Positions 9,580 through 18,990 of a stretch of 64,000 bases of DNA are shown here, one piece after another. Below the pieces are notes generated by a model. The model was not told where the DNA came from and made no database searches. It was given only the letters and a program-made list of their open reading frames with translations. The translations under genes and the position numbers were made by a program. The first letter of the stretch is position 1. Each line of letters opens with the position of its first letter. Location of the stretch: contig JASJBI010000031.1 of assembly GCA_030066595.1 (NCBI GenBank), positions 62,001-126,000 on the forward strand, in the 5' to 3' direction. The stretch is from Alphaproteobacteria bacterium (lineage in GTDB: Bacteria > Pseudomonadota > Alphaproteobacteria > JAJFFI01).

Positions 9580-10754
9580 GCGGCGTGCTTCCAGGCGCGC
9601 GAAACCGACTCGAGGATGCCGACCGCTTCGTGCACATGGGCCTCGTCGATGGTCAGGGGCGGCAGCAGACGGATCATGTTGCCGCCCGACTGGCCGACCA
9701 GGAGACCGGCCTCGCGCAGCCCGGCGATCATCTCCTGATTGGGGACCGCGCAGGTGACGCCGATCATGAGGCCGCGGCCGCTGATTGCGGTGAAGACCTT
9801 GGGATGGGCCGCTACCAGCGCCTCGAGCCGCTGCCACAGGACGTCGGCGACTTGGTTGACCCGGTCGAGGAAGCCCTCTTCCAGGACCACGTCCAGCACC
9901 GCGTTGCCGATCGCCATGGCTAGGGGGTTGCCGCCGAAGGTCGACCCATGCGTGCCCGCGGTCATGCCGCTGGCCGCCCGCTCGGTCGCCAGGCAGGCGC
10001 CGACCGGGAAGCCGCCGCCGATGCCCTTGGCGATCGCCATGATGTCGGGCGCCGCCCCCGACCATTCGTGGTAGAACAGCTTGCCGGTCCGGCCGACACC
10101 GCACTGGACTTCGTCATACATGAGCAACAGACCGAACTCGTCGGCGGTCTTGCGCAAGCCGGCGAGGTAGTCGTCGTCTGCGGCGCGGATACCGCCCTCA
10201 CCCTGCACCGGTTCGACCAGGATGCCGGCGGTCTCGTCCGTGATCGCCGCCCTCAGCTCGTTGAGATTGCCGAAAGCGACATGGTTGAAACCCGGCACCG
10301 CGGGCCCGAAGCCCTTGACCAGCTTTTCCTGGCCGGCGGCGAAGATCGTCGTGAGCGTCCGCCCGTGAAACGCATCACTCACACAGATGATGCTGTACTT
10401 CTCTGGATTGCCGGCCTCGTGGTGGTATTTGCGGATCATCTTGATGCCGCATTCGATCGCCTCGGCGCCGGAGTTGGCGAAGAAGGCAGTATCGGCAAAG
10501 GTGGCCGCCACCAAGCGCTCGGCCAGGCGTTCCTGCCCGGGAATCTCGAAGATGTTGGAGCAATGCCAAAGGCGATTGGCCTGCTCGGTCAGCGCGCCGA
10601 CCAGATGCGGATGCGCATGGCCCAGCGAATTGACCGCGATGCCGGCCAGGAAATCGAGATAGCGACGGCCATCCGTGTCGTAGACGTAGACGCCTTCGCC
10701 CCGCTCGAGGGCGATGCCACAGCGCTTGTAGGTGGGCATGACGGCAGGGATCAC
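9576..10754 (-). CDS. argD: Acetylornithine aminotransferase (PLP, class III)
   Basis: A 392-residue PLP enzyme that converts N-acetylglutamate semialdehyde to N-acetylornithine; relatives may also act in lysine synthesis. Seen motifs: NSGAEAIE (phosphate binding), [15 protein letters not shown], and the Schiff-base lysine in [11 protein letters not shown]. The GTG at 10754 has GGAG six bases upstream; ATG at 10739 is the alternative. It is the first gene of argD-argF-hslO, overlapping argF by four bases. Confidence 0.95.
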   Translation of the reverse strand: MIPAVMPTYKRCGIALERGEGVYVYDTDGRRYLDFLAGIAVNSLGHAHPHLVGALTEQANRLWHCSNIFEIPGQERLAERLVAATFADTAFFANSGAEAIECGIKMIRKYHHEAGNPEKYSIICVSDAFHGRTLTTIFAAGQEKLVKGFGPAVPGFNHVAFGNLNELRAAITDETAGILVEPVQGEGGIRAADDDYLAGLRKTADEFGLLLMYDEVQCGVGRTGKLFYHEWSGAAPDIMAIAKGIGGGFPVGACLATERAASGMTAGTHGSTFGGNPLAMAIGNAVLDVVLEEGFLDRVNQVADVLWQRLEALVAAHPKVFTAISGRGLMIGVTCAVPNQEMIAGLREAGLLVGQSGGNMIRLLPPLTIDEAHVHEAVGILESVSRAWKHAA

Positions 10755-11072
10755 AACGAACTCCAGCTTGCAATTGGTGCGCCGAGCCGCGTCGGCAGGG
10801 CTAACGACTTGCTCTGCCTGCGCAATCTAACGCAGATCGGCGCGGTACGGAAAGCGCGAGAGTATCTTCAGGGGGCAACGCCGTGTCAACGGTGCGGCGG
10901 GCCGGCTAACGCGCGCCGTCCGTTTCCACATGCTGGTCATGACGTGCTCCTATTCGCTGTTCCGTACGGCCGCCTGGCAGCCGGCGAGAAGGACCAAACG
11001 GGGCGCACGCCTGATTCGCGAGGCCTGCCCTTGGTGGCCTTCACCTTTCTGTAACGCTGCTTGACCGCGGAG
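10755..11072. other. Gene-free stretch upstream of argD
   Basis: 318 bases between argD and the stop of the ABC permease, both on the reverse strand. It should carry the argD promoter. No repeat, hairpin or convincing small gene was seen. Some alphaproteobacteria have gcrA upstream of argD; no GcrA-like frame is present here. Confidence 0.4.
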
Positions 11073-11882
11073 TCAGGGTTTCAGCTTGTAGCCGGTCGCA
11101 AACATCCGGTGGCACAAGACCCAGAGGGCCAGGTTCACGCTGACCACGACCGCCACACCGACCCACGGCTGCGTGTCGGCGTGGCCGGTGAAACCGTAGC
11201 GGAAGCCGTCGATCATGTAGAAGAAGGGATTGAACTGAGCGACCGCCTGCCAGAGCGGCGGCAAGCGCTCGATCGAATAGAAGGTGCCGGACAGAAAGGC
11301 GAACGGCGTGACCACGAAGTTGGTCACGGCGGCGATGTGGTCGAATTTCTCTGACCATATGCCCCCGATCGTGCCCAGCAGCGAGAGCATCAGCGACGCT
11401 GCGACCCCATGGAACAGCACGAACCCAATGTGGTGGATCTGCAAGGGAACGAAGACCCACATGGCGAGCGCCGTCACGATCCCGACGAGCGCGCCGCGCG
11501 TGGCGCCGCCCACGTTGTAGGCGAAGGTCAGCTCGCCGGCCGACAGGGGCGGCATCAGCACGTCGACGATGTTGCCCTGGACCTTGGAAATCACGATCGA
11601 GGAGGACGTGTTGGCGAAGGAGTTCTGCATCATCGTCATGACGATCAGGCCCGGCGTCAGAAACAGGACGAAGGGCACGCCGCCGATCGTCTCGACCGCG
11701 CGGCCGAGGGCCAGCGAGAAGATGGCCAGGAACAAGAGCGTCGTGACCACGGGCGCGAGGATGGTCTGGGTGTAGACCTTCGCGAAGCGCCGCACCTCCT
11801 TCATGTAGAGGGTCCAGACGCCGAGCCAGTTGACGGCGCCGATATGACGGGGCGCGGGAATGGGCGTGGGCTCGACGGACAT
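11073..11882 (-). CDS. ABC-2 type transporter permease
   Basis: A 269-residue membrane protein with about six hydrophobic segments and the ABC-2 family signature in its C-terminal half (TPFAFLSGTFYSIERLPP then NPFFYMIDGFRYGF). It resembles E. coli YadH and other single-permease exporters. The start MSVEPTPIPA (11882) is preferred over upstream ATGs that add a basic, non-family tail. The ATP-binding subunit normally next to this permease is not in the neighbouring genes: argD lies on one side and the divergent recX on the other. Substrate unknown. Confidence 0.88.
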   Translation of the reverse strand: MSVEPTPIPAPRHIGAVNWLGVWTLYMKEVRRFAKVYTQTILAPVVTTLLFLAIFSLALGRAVETIGGVPFVLFLTPGLIVMTMMQNSFANTSSSIVISKVQGNIVDVLMPPLSAGELTFAYNVGGATRGALVGIVTALAMWVFVPLQIHHIGFVLFHGVAASLMLSLLGTIGGIWSEKFDHIAAVTNFVVTPFAFLSGTFYSIERLPPLWQAVAQFNPFFYMIDGFRYGFTGHADTQPWVGVAVVVSVNLALWVLCHRMFATGYKLKP

Positions 11883-11985
11883 GGCAGAACTCGGTGCAGT
11901 TCGGCGGCGAAGATAGGGTCCGGCGGACGCCGAAGCAACATCGGCCGGCAATGACAGGGATGCGGCGCCGTGCCATGCTGGCTCG

Positions 11986-12591
11986 ATGAGCGACGCGTCG
12001 AGCCGCGGACGACAAAGACCAGCGCGCAGGGGCCCGCGGCGGGTCACCGCCGAGTATCTGGAGCGGGCCGGCCTGCATTACCTGGAGCGCTATGCCACCT
12101 CGACGGCGAACTTCCGCCGGGTGCTCATGCGCAAGGTGGAGCGGGCGGCACGCTTCTACGGCGACGATCCGGCCGCAGGCGCTGCCATGGTAGAGGCGTT
12201 GGTCGCGCGCTATCTGGCCGCCGGTCTCTTGGACGACCGGGCCTATGCCGAGGGCCGGGCGCGAAGTCTGCACGGCCGCGGCGAGTCCGCGCGGTCCATT
12301 CGCGGCAAGCTCTTGCAGAAGGGCGTGGCGGCGGATGACATCGAGACCGCACTTTCCACGATCGTCGAGGAAGAGGGCGCCGAGGATCGAGAGGGCCTGG
12401 ATATGCGGGCGGCCTGCGCCTTTGCCCGCCGCCGCCGCATCGGCCCCTACCGCGTTCGCTCACCCGGCCCCGAGCAGCGCGAGAAGGATCTCGCGGCGCT
12501 CGGCCGCGCCGGGTTCGACTATGACATCGCGCGCAAGGTGGTCGAGGCGGAGAGTATCGAGACGCTCGAGGCGGACGCGACCAGACGCTAG
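11986..12591 (+). CDS. recX: RecX-family regulatory protein
   Basis: A 201-residue protein made of the helical repeats of the RecX family, with the typical YLERYATSTANFRRVLMRKV and LLDDRAYAEGRARSL segments. RecX inhibits RecA filament growth. recA is not adjacent. It diverges from the ABC permease and is followed 32 bases later by the CorA-like gene. The basic N-terminal tail (RGRQRPARRGPRR) is unusual but plausible. Confidence 0.88.
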   Translation: MSDASSRGRQRPARRGPRRVTAEYLERAGLHYLERYATSTANFRRVLMRKVERAARFYGDDPAAGAAMVEALVARYLAAGLLDDRAYAEGRARSLHGRGESARSIRGKLLQKGVAADDIETALSTIVEEEGAEDREGLDMRAACAFARRRRIGPYRVRSPGPEQREKDLAALGRAGFDYDIARKVVEAESIETLEADATRR

Positions 12592-12623
12592 CCAACCATC
12601 CTCGAGTACACCAGGGGGAAACG

Positions 12624-13598
12624 ATGGCAAAGAGCAAGGACCTACTCAGCGCGTATGTGCTGGACGGAAACGGCGCGGGACGCACACTGGACTGGAACGG
12701 CGTGCGCGCCTGGACGCCCGGGGACGGCGTTCTATGGCTGCACTTCGATCGGCGCGGCGAGCTGGCCAGGGAATGGCTTCGTAGCGAGAGCGGTGTCGAC
12801 CCCGTCATCGCCGAGGCGCTGCTGACCAAGGAGACACGTCCGCGCGTGACCGCTCAGGACAAAGGTCTCCTCGTCATTCTTCGGGGCGTCAACCTGAATC
12901 CTGGCGAAGAGCCGGAAGACATGGTGCCAATCCGCATGTGGGTCGAAGAGCAAAGGATCATCAGCTTCAGACGGCGCAAATTGAAGGCCGCTCAAGACAT
13001 GCGCGAGCTGATCGGCCAAGGCAGGGGGCCGCGCGGCGCCGGCGATTTTCTCAGCGTCATGACTTCCAGACTTGTCGATCGTATGGGCCCGGTGATTGCC
13101 GATCTCGACGACCAGGTCGATGACCTCGAGGATCAAGCTTTGGGCCAGGTAAGCGACACCTTGAGCGAGGACCTCGCCGACGTTCGGCGGCGGGCGATCG
13201 CGCTCCGTCGCTATATCGCGCCGCAGCGCGATGCCTTGCTCGCTATGGTGACGGAGGAGATGGAATGGCTCGACCGGAAGGCGCGAAGCCAATTGCGCGA
13301 GACCCTGGACCGGACGCTCCGGTTCGTCGAAGACCTGGACAACGCGCGCGAGCGCGTGCAGGTCATCCAGGACGAAATGTCCAGCCGGCTGTCGGAGCAA
13401 ATCAACCGGAACATGTATGTCCTCTCGGTCGTCGCCGCGATCATGCTCCCCTTGAGCATTCTTACCGGCCTGCTCGGCGTCAATGTCGGCGGCATACCGG
13501 GCACGGAGGACAAGTGGGCGTTTGCCATCGTGTGCGTCCTGCTGGTGGCGTGCGGCGCAGGTTTGTTCTTCCTGTTCCGCCGGCTCAAATGGCTGTAG
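12624..13598 (+). CDS. zntB: ZntB/CorA-family divalent cation transporter
   Basis: A 324-residue protein with a large N-terminal cytoplasmic domain, a long helical stalk and two C-terminal transmembrane helices. The first helix ends in GVNVGGIPG, containing the GVN variant of the GMN pore motif that is typical of ZntB-type zinc transporters, with the periplasmic loop ENxW-like region (GTEDKWAF). Family members form pentameric channels. Zinc versus magnesium specificity cannot be fixed from sequence. GGGGGAA precedes the ATG. Confidence 0.9.
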   Translation: MAKSKDLLSAYVLDGNGAGRTLDWNGVRAWTPGDGVLWLHFDRRGELAREWLRSESGVDPVIAEALLTKETRPRVTAQDKGLLVILRGVNLNPGEEPEDMVPIRMWVEEQRIISFRRRKLKAAQDMRELIGQGRGPRGAGDFLSVMTSRLVDRMGPVIADLDDQVDDLEDQALGQVSDTLSEDLADVRRRAIALRRYIAPQRDALLAMVTEEMEWLDRKARSQLRETLDRTLRFVEDLDNARERVQVIQDEMSSRLSEQINRNMYVLSVVAAIMLPLSILTGLLGVNVGGIPGTEDKWAFAIVCVLLVACGAGLFFLFRRLKWL

Positions 13599-13649
13599 AG
13601 CACGTCAACCGCGCCGCACGGACGAGCGAACTGAACAGGAGACAATGAA

Positions 13650-13997
13650 ATGGGCGTCACCATCTATCACAACCCCCGCTGTAGCAAATCGCGCCAGACA
13701 TTGGCCCTGATCCAGGAAAAGGGCATCGAGCCGGAGATCGTCGAGTATCTGAAGGCCCCGCCCGATGCGGCCGAGCTCAGGCGCGTGCTGGATCTCCTCG
13801 GCATAAAGCCCCGGGATCTGATGCGGAAGAAGGAGGCCGCCTACAAAGAAAACAATCTGGACGAGCCGAGCCTGGGCGACGACGCGCTGATCGCGGCGAT
13901 GGTCGAGAACCCGATCCTGATCGAACGGCCGGTGGTGGTGGCCAACGGCAAGGCGCGTCTGGGCCGTCCGCCGGAGACGGTCCTCGAGATCCTGTGA
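13650..13997 (+). CDS. arsC: ArsC-family arsenate reductase (glutaredoxin type)
   Basis: A 115-residue thioredoxin-fold protein with the catalytic cysteine C11 in HNPRCSKSRQ and the second-half motif ERPVVV, both diagnostic of the ArsC/Spx family. The N-terminal Cys and the arginine in ERPVV fit glutaredoxin-dependent arsenate reduction. There is no arsB, acr3 or arsR nearby, so it may be a stand-alone housekeeping homologue. An AGGAGAC ribosome site precedes the start. Confidence 0.88.
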   Translation: MGVTIYHNPRCSKSRQTLALIQEKGIEPEIVEYLKAPPDAAELRRVLDLLGIKPRDLMRKKEAAYKENNLDEPSLGDDALIAAMVENPILIERPVVVANGKARLGRPPETVLEIL

Positions 13998-14059
13998 GGC
14001 GGCACCGGGAGTGATCCAGGGTCAATCAAGCATGGCGGATGGCCGCCGCGCCGGACACG

Positions 14060-14079
14060 GTCAGGCACGGTGACCTGAC
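14060..14079 (-). terminator. Weak hairpin after rpsT
   Basis: Inverted repeat GTCAGG / CCTGAC with an 8-base loop lies 12 bases past the rpsT stop in the reverse direction. There is no U-tract, so its role as a terminator is uncertain. Confidence 0.3.
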
Positions 14080-14090
14080 AGGAATTGGTG

Positions 14091-14351
14091 CTAGAGCGCC
14101 TTGATGCGTGCGTTCAGCCGCGAGACCTTCCGCGCCATCGTGTTGCGATGGAAGACTCCCTTGGTCACGCCTCGATGTATCTCGGGCTGCGCGAGCTTGA
14201 GCGCCTCGTTTGCCGCCTGCTTGTCGCCGCTGGCAATCGCCTCTTCCACCTTGCCGATGAAGCTCCGCACGCGGGAGCGACGGGCCCCGTTGACGTCTTC
14301 GCGCCGGGCGTTGCGGCGGATCCTTTTCTTCGCCGAGGGATGGTTCGCCAT
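14091..14351 (-). CDS. rpsT: Ribosomal protein S20
   Basis: An 86-residue, highly basic protein that begins [14 protein letters not shown], the hallmark of bacterial S20, and ends with the conserved helical region [23 protein letters not shown] split here by position. It binds 16S rRNA early in 30S assembly. The start at 14351 fits the family; an upstream ATG adds eight residues and was rejected. In many alphaproteobacteria rpsT lies beside dnaA; here the neighbour is instead an A+T-rich region and a response-regulator-like gene. Confidence 0.97.
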   Translation of the reverse strand: MANHPSAKKRIRRNARREDVNGARRSRVRSFIGKVEEAIASGDKQAANEALKLAQPEIHRGVTKGVFHRNTMARKVSRLNARIKAL

Positions 14352-14670
14352 AATCCGTGATATTGCTGTGCACAATTGAAGCGCGGCTTATATAGCGCCT
14401 GCGTCGCGGGCGTCAAGGCGATCCCGCGCGGAGTCAATTCACAAGCCACGCTGTTCCGTGTCATCCATGCTGCCAAGAGCTAAGCGGCAGGAAATAGCTG
14501 TGGAACAGATAAGAATAATTTTAGAAAAAATTGAATTAAATTTGAACAAAATTACAATATAAGTAAAGTAAAATCAAATGCATAGCTGGGATTTTTTCAT
14601 AGAATTTAGTTCTTTATTTATTATATGCTGCCAATAATGCTATCGACCCGTGGAAAAACGAGAGCAGGAC
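14352..14670. other. A+T-rich intergenic island between rpsT and the response-regulator gene
   Basis: 319 bases without a gene. Bases 14521-14580 contain only 9 G/C out of 60, and 14581-14640 contain 17 of 60, against a strongly GC-rich surround. Three 9-mers are one mismatch from the relaxed DnaA box TTWTNCACA, all on the reverse strand: 14367-14375, 14499-14507 and 14649-14657. Given the gene order around it, this could be a replication origin or its relic, or simply a strong divergent promoter zone. Not proven. Confidence 0.5.
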
Positions 14671-15681
14671 ATGGAACTTTTGGAGAAAGCTCACGCCGAC
14701 ACTGTGACCGACACAGCAAAGGTCGCAGGGGGCACCATGAGCGAAGTCCATCTGGCGGAGGCCAAGGTTCTGCTGGTGGACTTCCACATTCACTCCCGCC
14801 GTCTCCTGCGAGACGCGCTGCACATGATCGGATTCCGCGAGATCGAGGCGGCCGGTCGGCCCAAGGACGTGCGACCCGTGCTGGACCGCTACGACCCGCA
14901 TTTGGTGTTCGTCGACGTCGACACGAACCACGAGTCGATGTGCGAGATCATCCGCATGATCCGGCACCAGAAGTTGGGGCCGAACCCGTTCGTGACCATT
15001 ATCGCCCTGACCGGGACGCCGGATCGGGTTGCGGTCGAATCGGTGCTGTCGTCTGGAACCGACGACATGATCGCCAAACCCATTTCGCCGAGGATCATCC
15101 GCGACCGCGTCCTAAATCTGATCGACCATCGCAAGGACTTCGTCGCCAGCACGACCTATTTCGGGCCCGACCGCCGATCCGGGCGCCGGTCGACGTCGGA
15201 ACGCGACCTGCCGCCGATCACTGTGCCCAACGCGCTGCGCCACGCCACTGTCCGCGGCGATGGACAGCAGGTGGACGAAGCACAGATCCGCGAAACCATG
15301 CGTTCGTTGTGCAAGCAGAAGGTCTACCAACTCGCCTGGGAGATCAGCCACACCGCGGCCGGCCTGTACGCCGCCGCCACGGACGAGAGCCGGCAGGACG
15401 GACCCGACATCGTCGGCGCCTGCGGCAGCCTGGGCAACATGTTCAAGCAGATCGAGAAGCTGATCGCGGAGCAAGAATTCGGCAACATCCGGCAGATCAC
15501 CAAGAACGCGCGTCAGGTACTCAACAAGATCGGAGCTGCCGGCCTCCAAACGAAGCCGCGTCAGTTCGAGCTGCTGCACACGCATGCGCAGGCAATCATG
15601 GTCACGCTACGGGAAAGCGACCAGGCGGGCGGCGTCCTGGCCTCGGCCCTGAGCGAAGCCAAGATGGCGGTGAACGCCTAG
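14671..15681 (+). CDS. Response-regulator-like protein with C-terminal unknown domain
   Basis: A protein of about 336 residues. Residues 30-150 are a receiver domain: acidic D37, phospho-acceptor D82, T114 and K136 (AKPIS) are in place. The usual second acidic residue of the N-terminal pair is Phe (VDFHIHS), which may weaken Mg2+ binding. After a GPDRRSGRR linker, residues 210-336 form a helical domain of unknown function with no DNA-binding motif I recognise. AGCAGGAC precedes ATG 14671; ATG 14737 (GGGGGC upstream) and GTG 14650 are alternatives. No kinase is adjacent. It occupies the place where dnaA often sits. Confidence 0.8.
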   Translation: MELLEKAHADTVTDTAKVAGGTMSEVHLAEAKVLLVDFHIHSRRLLRDALHMIGFREIEAAGRPKDVRPVLDRYDPHLVFVDVDTNHESMCEIIRMIRHQKLGPNPFVTIIALTGTPDRVAVESVLSSGTDDMIAKPISPRIIRDRVLNLIDHRKDFVASTTYFGPDRRSGRRSTSERDLPPITVPNALRHATVRGDGQQVDEAQIRETMRSLCKQKVYQLAWEISHTAAGLYAAATDESRQDGPDIVGACGSLGNMFKQIEKLIAEQEFGNIRQITKNARQVLNKIGAAGLQTKPRQFELLHTHAQAIMVTLRESDQAGGVLASALSEAKMAVNA

Positions 15682-15746
15682 AACAACATGCAATAACGAG
15701 GAGGCCCAACTGATGCGACCACGCCACGCAGGTTCGCTGGCGCGTG

Positions 15747-16523
15747 CTAGCGGTTCCGGAACTCCGGCTTCCGCTTCTCGGCGAAAGCGGCCATCCCCTC
15801 CTTCTGGTCCTCGGTGGCGAACACCGAATGGAACATGCGGCGTTCGAATCGTACGCCCTCGGCCAGGGTCGTCTCGTAAGCGCGGTTCACGCACTCCTTG
15901 ACCAGCATGACCGCCGGACGGGACATGGCGGCGATCTTCTCGGCCGCCGTGACGGCCTGATCGATCAGCTCGTCGGCGGGCACCACCCGGCTCACCAGGC
16001 CAGACCGTTCGGCCTCGTCGGCATCCATCATGCGGCCCGTCAGACACATGTCCATCGACTTCGACTTACCCACCAACTTGGTCAGGCGCTGGGTGCCGCC
16101 CGCGCCCGGCAAAGCGCCAAGGTTGATCTCGGGCTGCCCGAACTTGGCCGTGTCGGCGGCGATGATGAAATCGCACATCATGGCAAGCTCGCATCCGCCG
16201 CCCAGCGCATAGCCCCCCACGGCCGCGATCACCGGCTTGCGGCAGCGGGTGACCCGTTCCCAGCCTGCGGTGATGAAGTCCTCCAGATAGACGTCCATAT
16301 AGGACTTCGTCTGCATCTCCTTGATGTCGGCGCCGGCCGCGAAGGCTTTTTCGTTGCCCGTGAGCACGATGGCGCCGATGGCGTCGTCCGCCTCGTAGTC
16401 GTCCAGGGCCTGGGTCACCTCCGCCATGATCTCGTTGTTGAGCGCGTTGAGCGCCTCGGGCCGGTTGAGCGTGATGAGACCTACGGCTCCGCGGGTTTCG
16501 ACGAGGATGTTCTGATACGCCAT
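15747..16523 (-). CDS. Enoyl-CoA hydratase
   Basis: A 258-residue crotonase-fold enzyme that hydrates trans-2-enoyl-CoA in beta-oxidation. Oxyanion-hole and catalytic features are visible: [11 protein letters not shown], the [16 protein letters not shown] block with the first catalytic Glu, and the second Glu in [17 protein letters not shown] read in two parts. It ends [11 protein letters not shown], the usual family end. The order rpsT - enoyl-CoA hydratase - mutM is typical for alphaproteobacterial origin regions. Confidence 0.95.
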   Translation of the reverse strand: MAYQNILVETRGAVGLITLNRPEALNALNNEIMAEVTQALDDYEADDAIGAIVLTGNEKAFAAGADIKEMQTKSYMDVYLEDFITAGWERVTRCRKPVIAAVGGYALGGGCELAMMCDFIIAADTAKFGQPEINLGALPGAGGTQRLTKLVGKSKSMDMCLTGRMMDADEAERSGLVSRVVPADELIDQAVTAAEKIAAMSRPAVMLVKECVNRAYETTLAEGVRFERRMFHSVFATEDQKEGMAAFAEKRKPEFRNR

Positions 16524-16557
16524 GTCTGTCTCCGAATGGGCGCCGCGCGCCGCGCGG

Positions 16558-16917
16558 TCAACCGGGTTTCAGGAAGTACCGAACGCGAAGCTTGCCGCCC
16601 TCGCGCCCGAGCTCGAGCCTGAGGACTTCACCTTCCCGCCGGTAGGTGTTGATGCCAATCGTCGTCCAGCCGAGCTGCGGCAGGCTCTTGGCGTAGAAGG
16701 CGGCAACCGCCTCGGGCGCAAGCCGTCCCGATTCGTCGTAGGCCATGGCCTCGACGATCCGGCCCGAAGGGGAATCGAAGCTCACGCCGTAGTCCGACGC
16801 TACGGTCAGGCCCGGCATCAGCGGCACGTCGCCCAGCGGTTCGATGAATTCGGCCCGCAGGCCGGCAGGTGAAACCAGCAGCAGGACGGCGAGCAGGACC
16901 GGGCCGAGGCGGATCAT
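16558..16917 (-). CDS. Small secreted protein of unknown function
   Basis: A 119-residue protein with a signal peptide ([19 protein letters not shown], cleavage near LRA-EF). The mature part includes [21 protein letters not shown] split across a predicted beta-rich fold and ends in YFLKPG. It sits between mutM and the enoyl-CoA hydratase, 16 bases after mutM, so it is probably co-transcribed. Equivalent small exported proteins occupy this place in other alphaproteobacteria; I know of no assigned function. Confidence 0.75.
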   Translation of the reverse strand: MIRLGPVLLAVLLLVSPAGLRAEFIEPLGDVPLMPGLTVASDYGVSFDSPSGRIVEAMAYDESGRLAPEAVAAFYAKSLPQLGWTTIGINTYRREGEVLRLELGREGGKLRVRYFLKPG

Positions 16918-16933
16918 GGCGGCGGCTTTTACC

Positions 16934-17758
16934 TTAGCGCTGACAGCTTGCACAATAGAAAGTCGACCGGCCGGACTGGACCAGGCGTCGAATCGGCGCG
17001 CCGCATTGGACGCAGGGCTCTCCCTCCCGTCCGTAGACCGCCCACCGATGCTGGAAATAGCCGAGTTCGCCCGTGGGCTGCACGTAGTCCCGCAGACTGG
17101 ATCCGCCCGCCGATATCGCCTCGGTCAGCACCGCGCGCACCGCCACGGCGAGCTTTTCCGCGCGCGCCCCCTGGACCGTGCGGGCCTTGCGCCGGGGAGA
17201 GATCCCGGCCCGGAACAAGGCCTCGCAGACATAGATGTTGCCGAGCCCGGCCACCACCCGCTGGTCCAGGAGCGCAGCCTTGATCGGCGTGTTCTTGCCT
17301 TTCAGCCGCGCCGCCAGCGCCGGGCCATTGAACCCATTGCCCAGAGGCTCGGGCCCCAGGTCCTGGAAGAAGCGATAGTTGGGCAGCTCCGCCTCGGTCG
17401 TGAGATCGAGCAGACCGAAACGGCGCACGTCGTTGAAATAGACCGTGGTGCCGTCGTCGGTCGCCAGTATGACATGGTCGTGCAGGCCCGGCGGCGGCGG
17501 CGAGCCGTTCATCACATACATGCGGCCGGACATGCCCAGATGGGCCACCACGACGGTGCCGTCCTCGAGATGGAACAGGATGAACTTGGCCCGCCGGTCG
17601 ACGCGCAAGACCCGGTGGCCTTCGACCCGGCCGGCCAGATCGGGCGGCAACGGAAAGCGCAAGTCGGGCCGGCGCGCCTCGGCGCGCGTCAACGTGCGTC
17701 CCTCGAGCACTTTGGCGAGGCCGCGGCAGACGGTTTCCACTTCGGGGAGCTCAGGCAT
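16934..17758 (-). CDS. mutM: Formamidopyrimidine-DNA glycosylase
   Basis: A 274-residue bifunctional glycosylase/AP lyase that excises 8-oxoguanine and Fapy lesions. It begins [10 protein letters not shown], with the catalytic Pro and Glu that follow Met removal, and ends in a zinc finger (CVQCGAPI ... FYCASCQR). The conserved Lys of the [12 protein letters not shown] region is present. It diverges from the cupin gene at 17832. Part of the mutM-ubiE-ubiB gene block, read opposite to ubiE. Confidence 0.97.
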   Translation of the reverse strand: MPELPEVETVCRGLAKVLEGRTLTRAEARRPDLRFPLPPDLAGRVEGHRVLRVDRRAKFILFHLEDGTVVVAHLGMSGRMYVMNGSPPPPGLHDHVILATDDGTTVYFNDVRRFGLLDLTTEAELPNYRFFQDLGPEPLGNGFNGPALAARLKGKNTPIKAALLDQRVVAGLGNIYVCEALFRAGISPRRKARTVQGARAEKLAVAVRAVLTEAISAGGSSLRDYVQPTGELGYFQHRWAVYGREGEPCVQCGAPIRRLVQSGRSTFYCASCQR

Positions 17759-17831
17759 TGCCGGCAGCCTAGCTCGCGCGGCGCGGCAGAGCTATGGTGA
17801 TCTTGTATCCGACAACGGGGATGTGCGGACC

Positions 17832-18170
17832 ATGTCCGGACGCGGCTGGCACGGCACGGTGGAGGGGTGGATCGGCAAGCTGCCGACGCCCGGCGGAGAA
17901 CGCTTCGTCGAGGCGTTCACCCACGGCACGCTCGCGGTCGAGCTCTACGCGCCGCGCGGCGAGGACCCGCAGCAGCCGCACGACCGGGACGAGGCCTATG
18001 TGGTGGTCTCGGGCAACGGCACCTTCCTGAACGGCGACGAGCGCCATGCCTTCGGACCCGGGGACTTCCTGTTCGTCCCGGCCGGCGTGCCGCACCGGTT
18101 CGAGGACTTCACGGACGATCTCGCGGTCTGGGTAATCTTCTACGGCCCCGTGGGCGGCGAGCGGTCCTAG
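17832..18170 (+). CDS. Cupin-domain protein
   Basis: A 112-residue single cupin. The metal-binding pattern is visible: [17 protein letters not shown] (H, H-equivalent D/E and E of motif 1) and [12 protein letters not shown] (H of motif 2). Small cupins of this kind act as metal-binding isomerases, dioxygenases or sensors; nothing in the neighbourhood fixes a substrate. Start at ATG 17832 (MSGRGWHG). It lies divergently from mutM and 47 bases before ubiE on the same strand. Confidence 0.82.
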   Translation: MSGRGWHGTVEGWIGKLPTPGGERFVEAFTHGTLAVELYAPRGEDPQQPHDRDEAYVVVSGNGTFLNGDERHAFGPGDFLFVPAGVPHRFEDFTDDLAVWVIFYGPVGGERS

Positions 18171-18217
18171 CCACCAACGCGCTGGCAAATCCCGGGGGCG
18201 CTCGCTATCGTCCGGCC

Positions 18218-18982
18218 ATGCCCAGCCGGGAAGAAAAGATCAAGGGTACGGCTGATTTCGGCTTCCGGGACGTGCCGGAGCGGGACAAGCCGTCCCTGGT
18301 GCGCGCGGTGTTCGACAGCGTCGCCCCGCGCTACGACCTGATGAACGATCTCATGTCCGGCGGTCTGCATCGGCTCTGGAAGGCGGCGCTGATCGACCGG
18401 CTGATGCCCCGGCCGGGGATGGCGTTGCTGGACTTGGCGGGCGGCACCGGCGACATCGCCTTCCGCTTTCTCGATGCCGTCAAGCGGCAGGGCCACGCCG
18501 TCGTGCTGGACGCCAGTCCCGCGATGCTCGCGGTCGGCCGCGACCGTGCCATGGACCGCGGACTGCTGGGCGCGATCGAGTGGATCTCAGGGGATGCGGA
18601 AGCCCTGCCCTTTCCCGACCGGACTTTCGATGCCTGCACGATCGCCTTCGGGCTGCGCAACGTGACCCACAAGGACCGGGCGCTGGCCGAGGCCCGGCGG
18701 GTGCTGCGCCCGGGCGGGCGGTTCCTGTGCCTCGAGTTCAGCCATGTGGTCCTGCCGCTGCTCGACCAGCTCTACCGCCGCTACTCCTTCTCGGTGGTGC
18801 CGTGGCTGGGCGCCCAGGTGGCCGGCGACCGGGAGGCATACGAGTACCTGGTCGAGAGCATCCGGCGATTCCCGGACCAGGAGACACTGAGCGGCATGAT
18901 CGCCACGGCCGGCCTCGAGCGCGTGCAGCTGCGCAATCTTTCCGGCGGGATCGCGGCGCTGCATTCCGCCTGGCGCATCTGA
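18218..18982 (+). CDS. ubiE: Ubiquinone/menaquinone methyltransferase UbiE
   Basis: A 254-residue SAM-dependent C-methyltransferase acting on the quinone ring. Evidence: [18 protein letters not shown] at the N-terminus, the SAM-binding LDLAGGTGD, the [10 protein letters not shown] motif and FCLEFS in the C-terminal half. In this lineage it serves ubiquinone synthesis together with the adjacent ubiB, which starts nine bases after it. This pair is standard in alphaproteobacterial origin regions. Confidence 0.97.
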   Translation: MPSREEKIKGTADFGFRDVPERDKPSLVRAVFDSVAPRYDLMNDLMSGGLHRLWKAALIDRLMPRPGMALLDLAGGTGDIAFRFLDAVKRQGHAVVLDASPAMLAVGRDRAMDRGLLGAIEWISGDAEALPFPDRTFDACTIAFGLRNVTHKDRALAEARRVLRPGGRFLCLEFSHVVLPLLDQLYRRYSFSVVPWLGAQVAGDREAYEYLVESIRRFPDQETLSGMIATAGLERVQLRNLSGGIAALHSAWRI

Positions 18983-18990
18983 GCTAGAGC

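Noticed and set aside
14650-14673. GTG 14650 as start of the response-regulator gene
   Set aside because: The ATG at 14671 has AGCAGGAC upstream and fits better; the GTG lies in the possible DnaA-box-like sequence.
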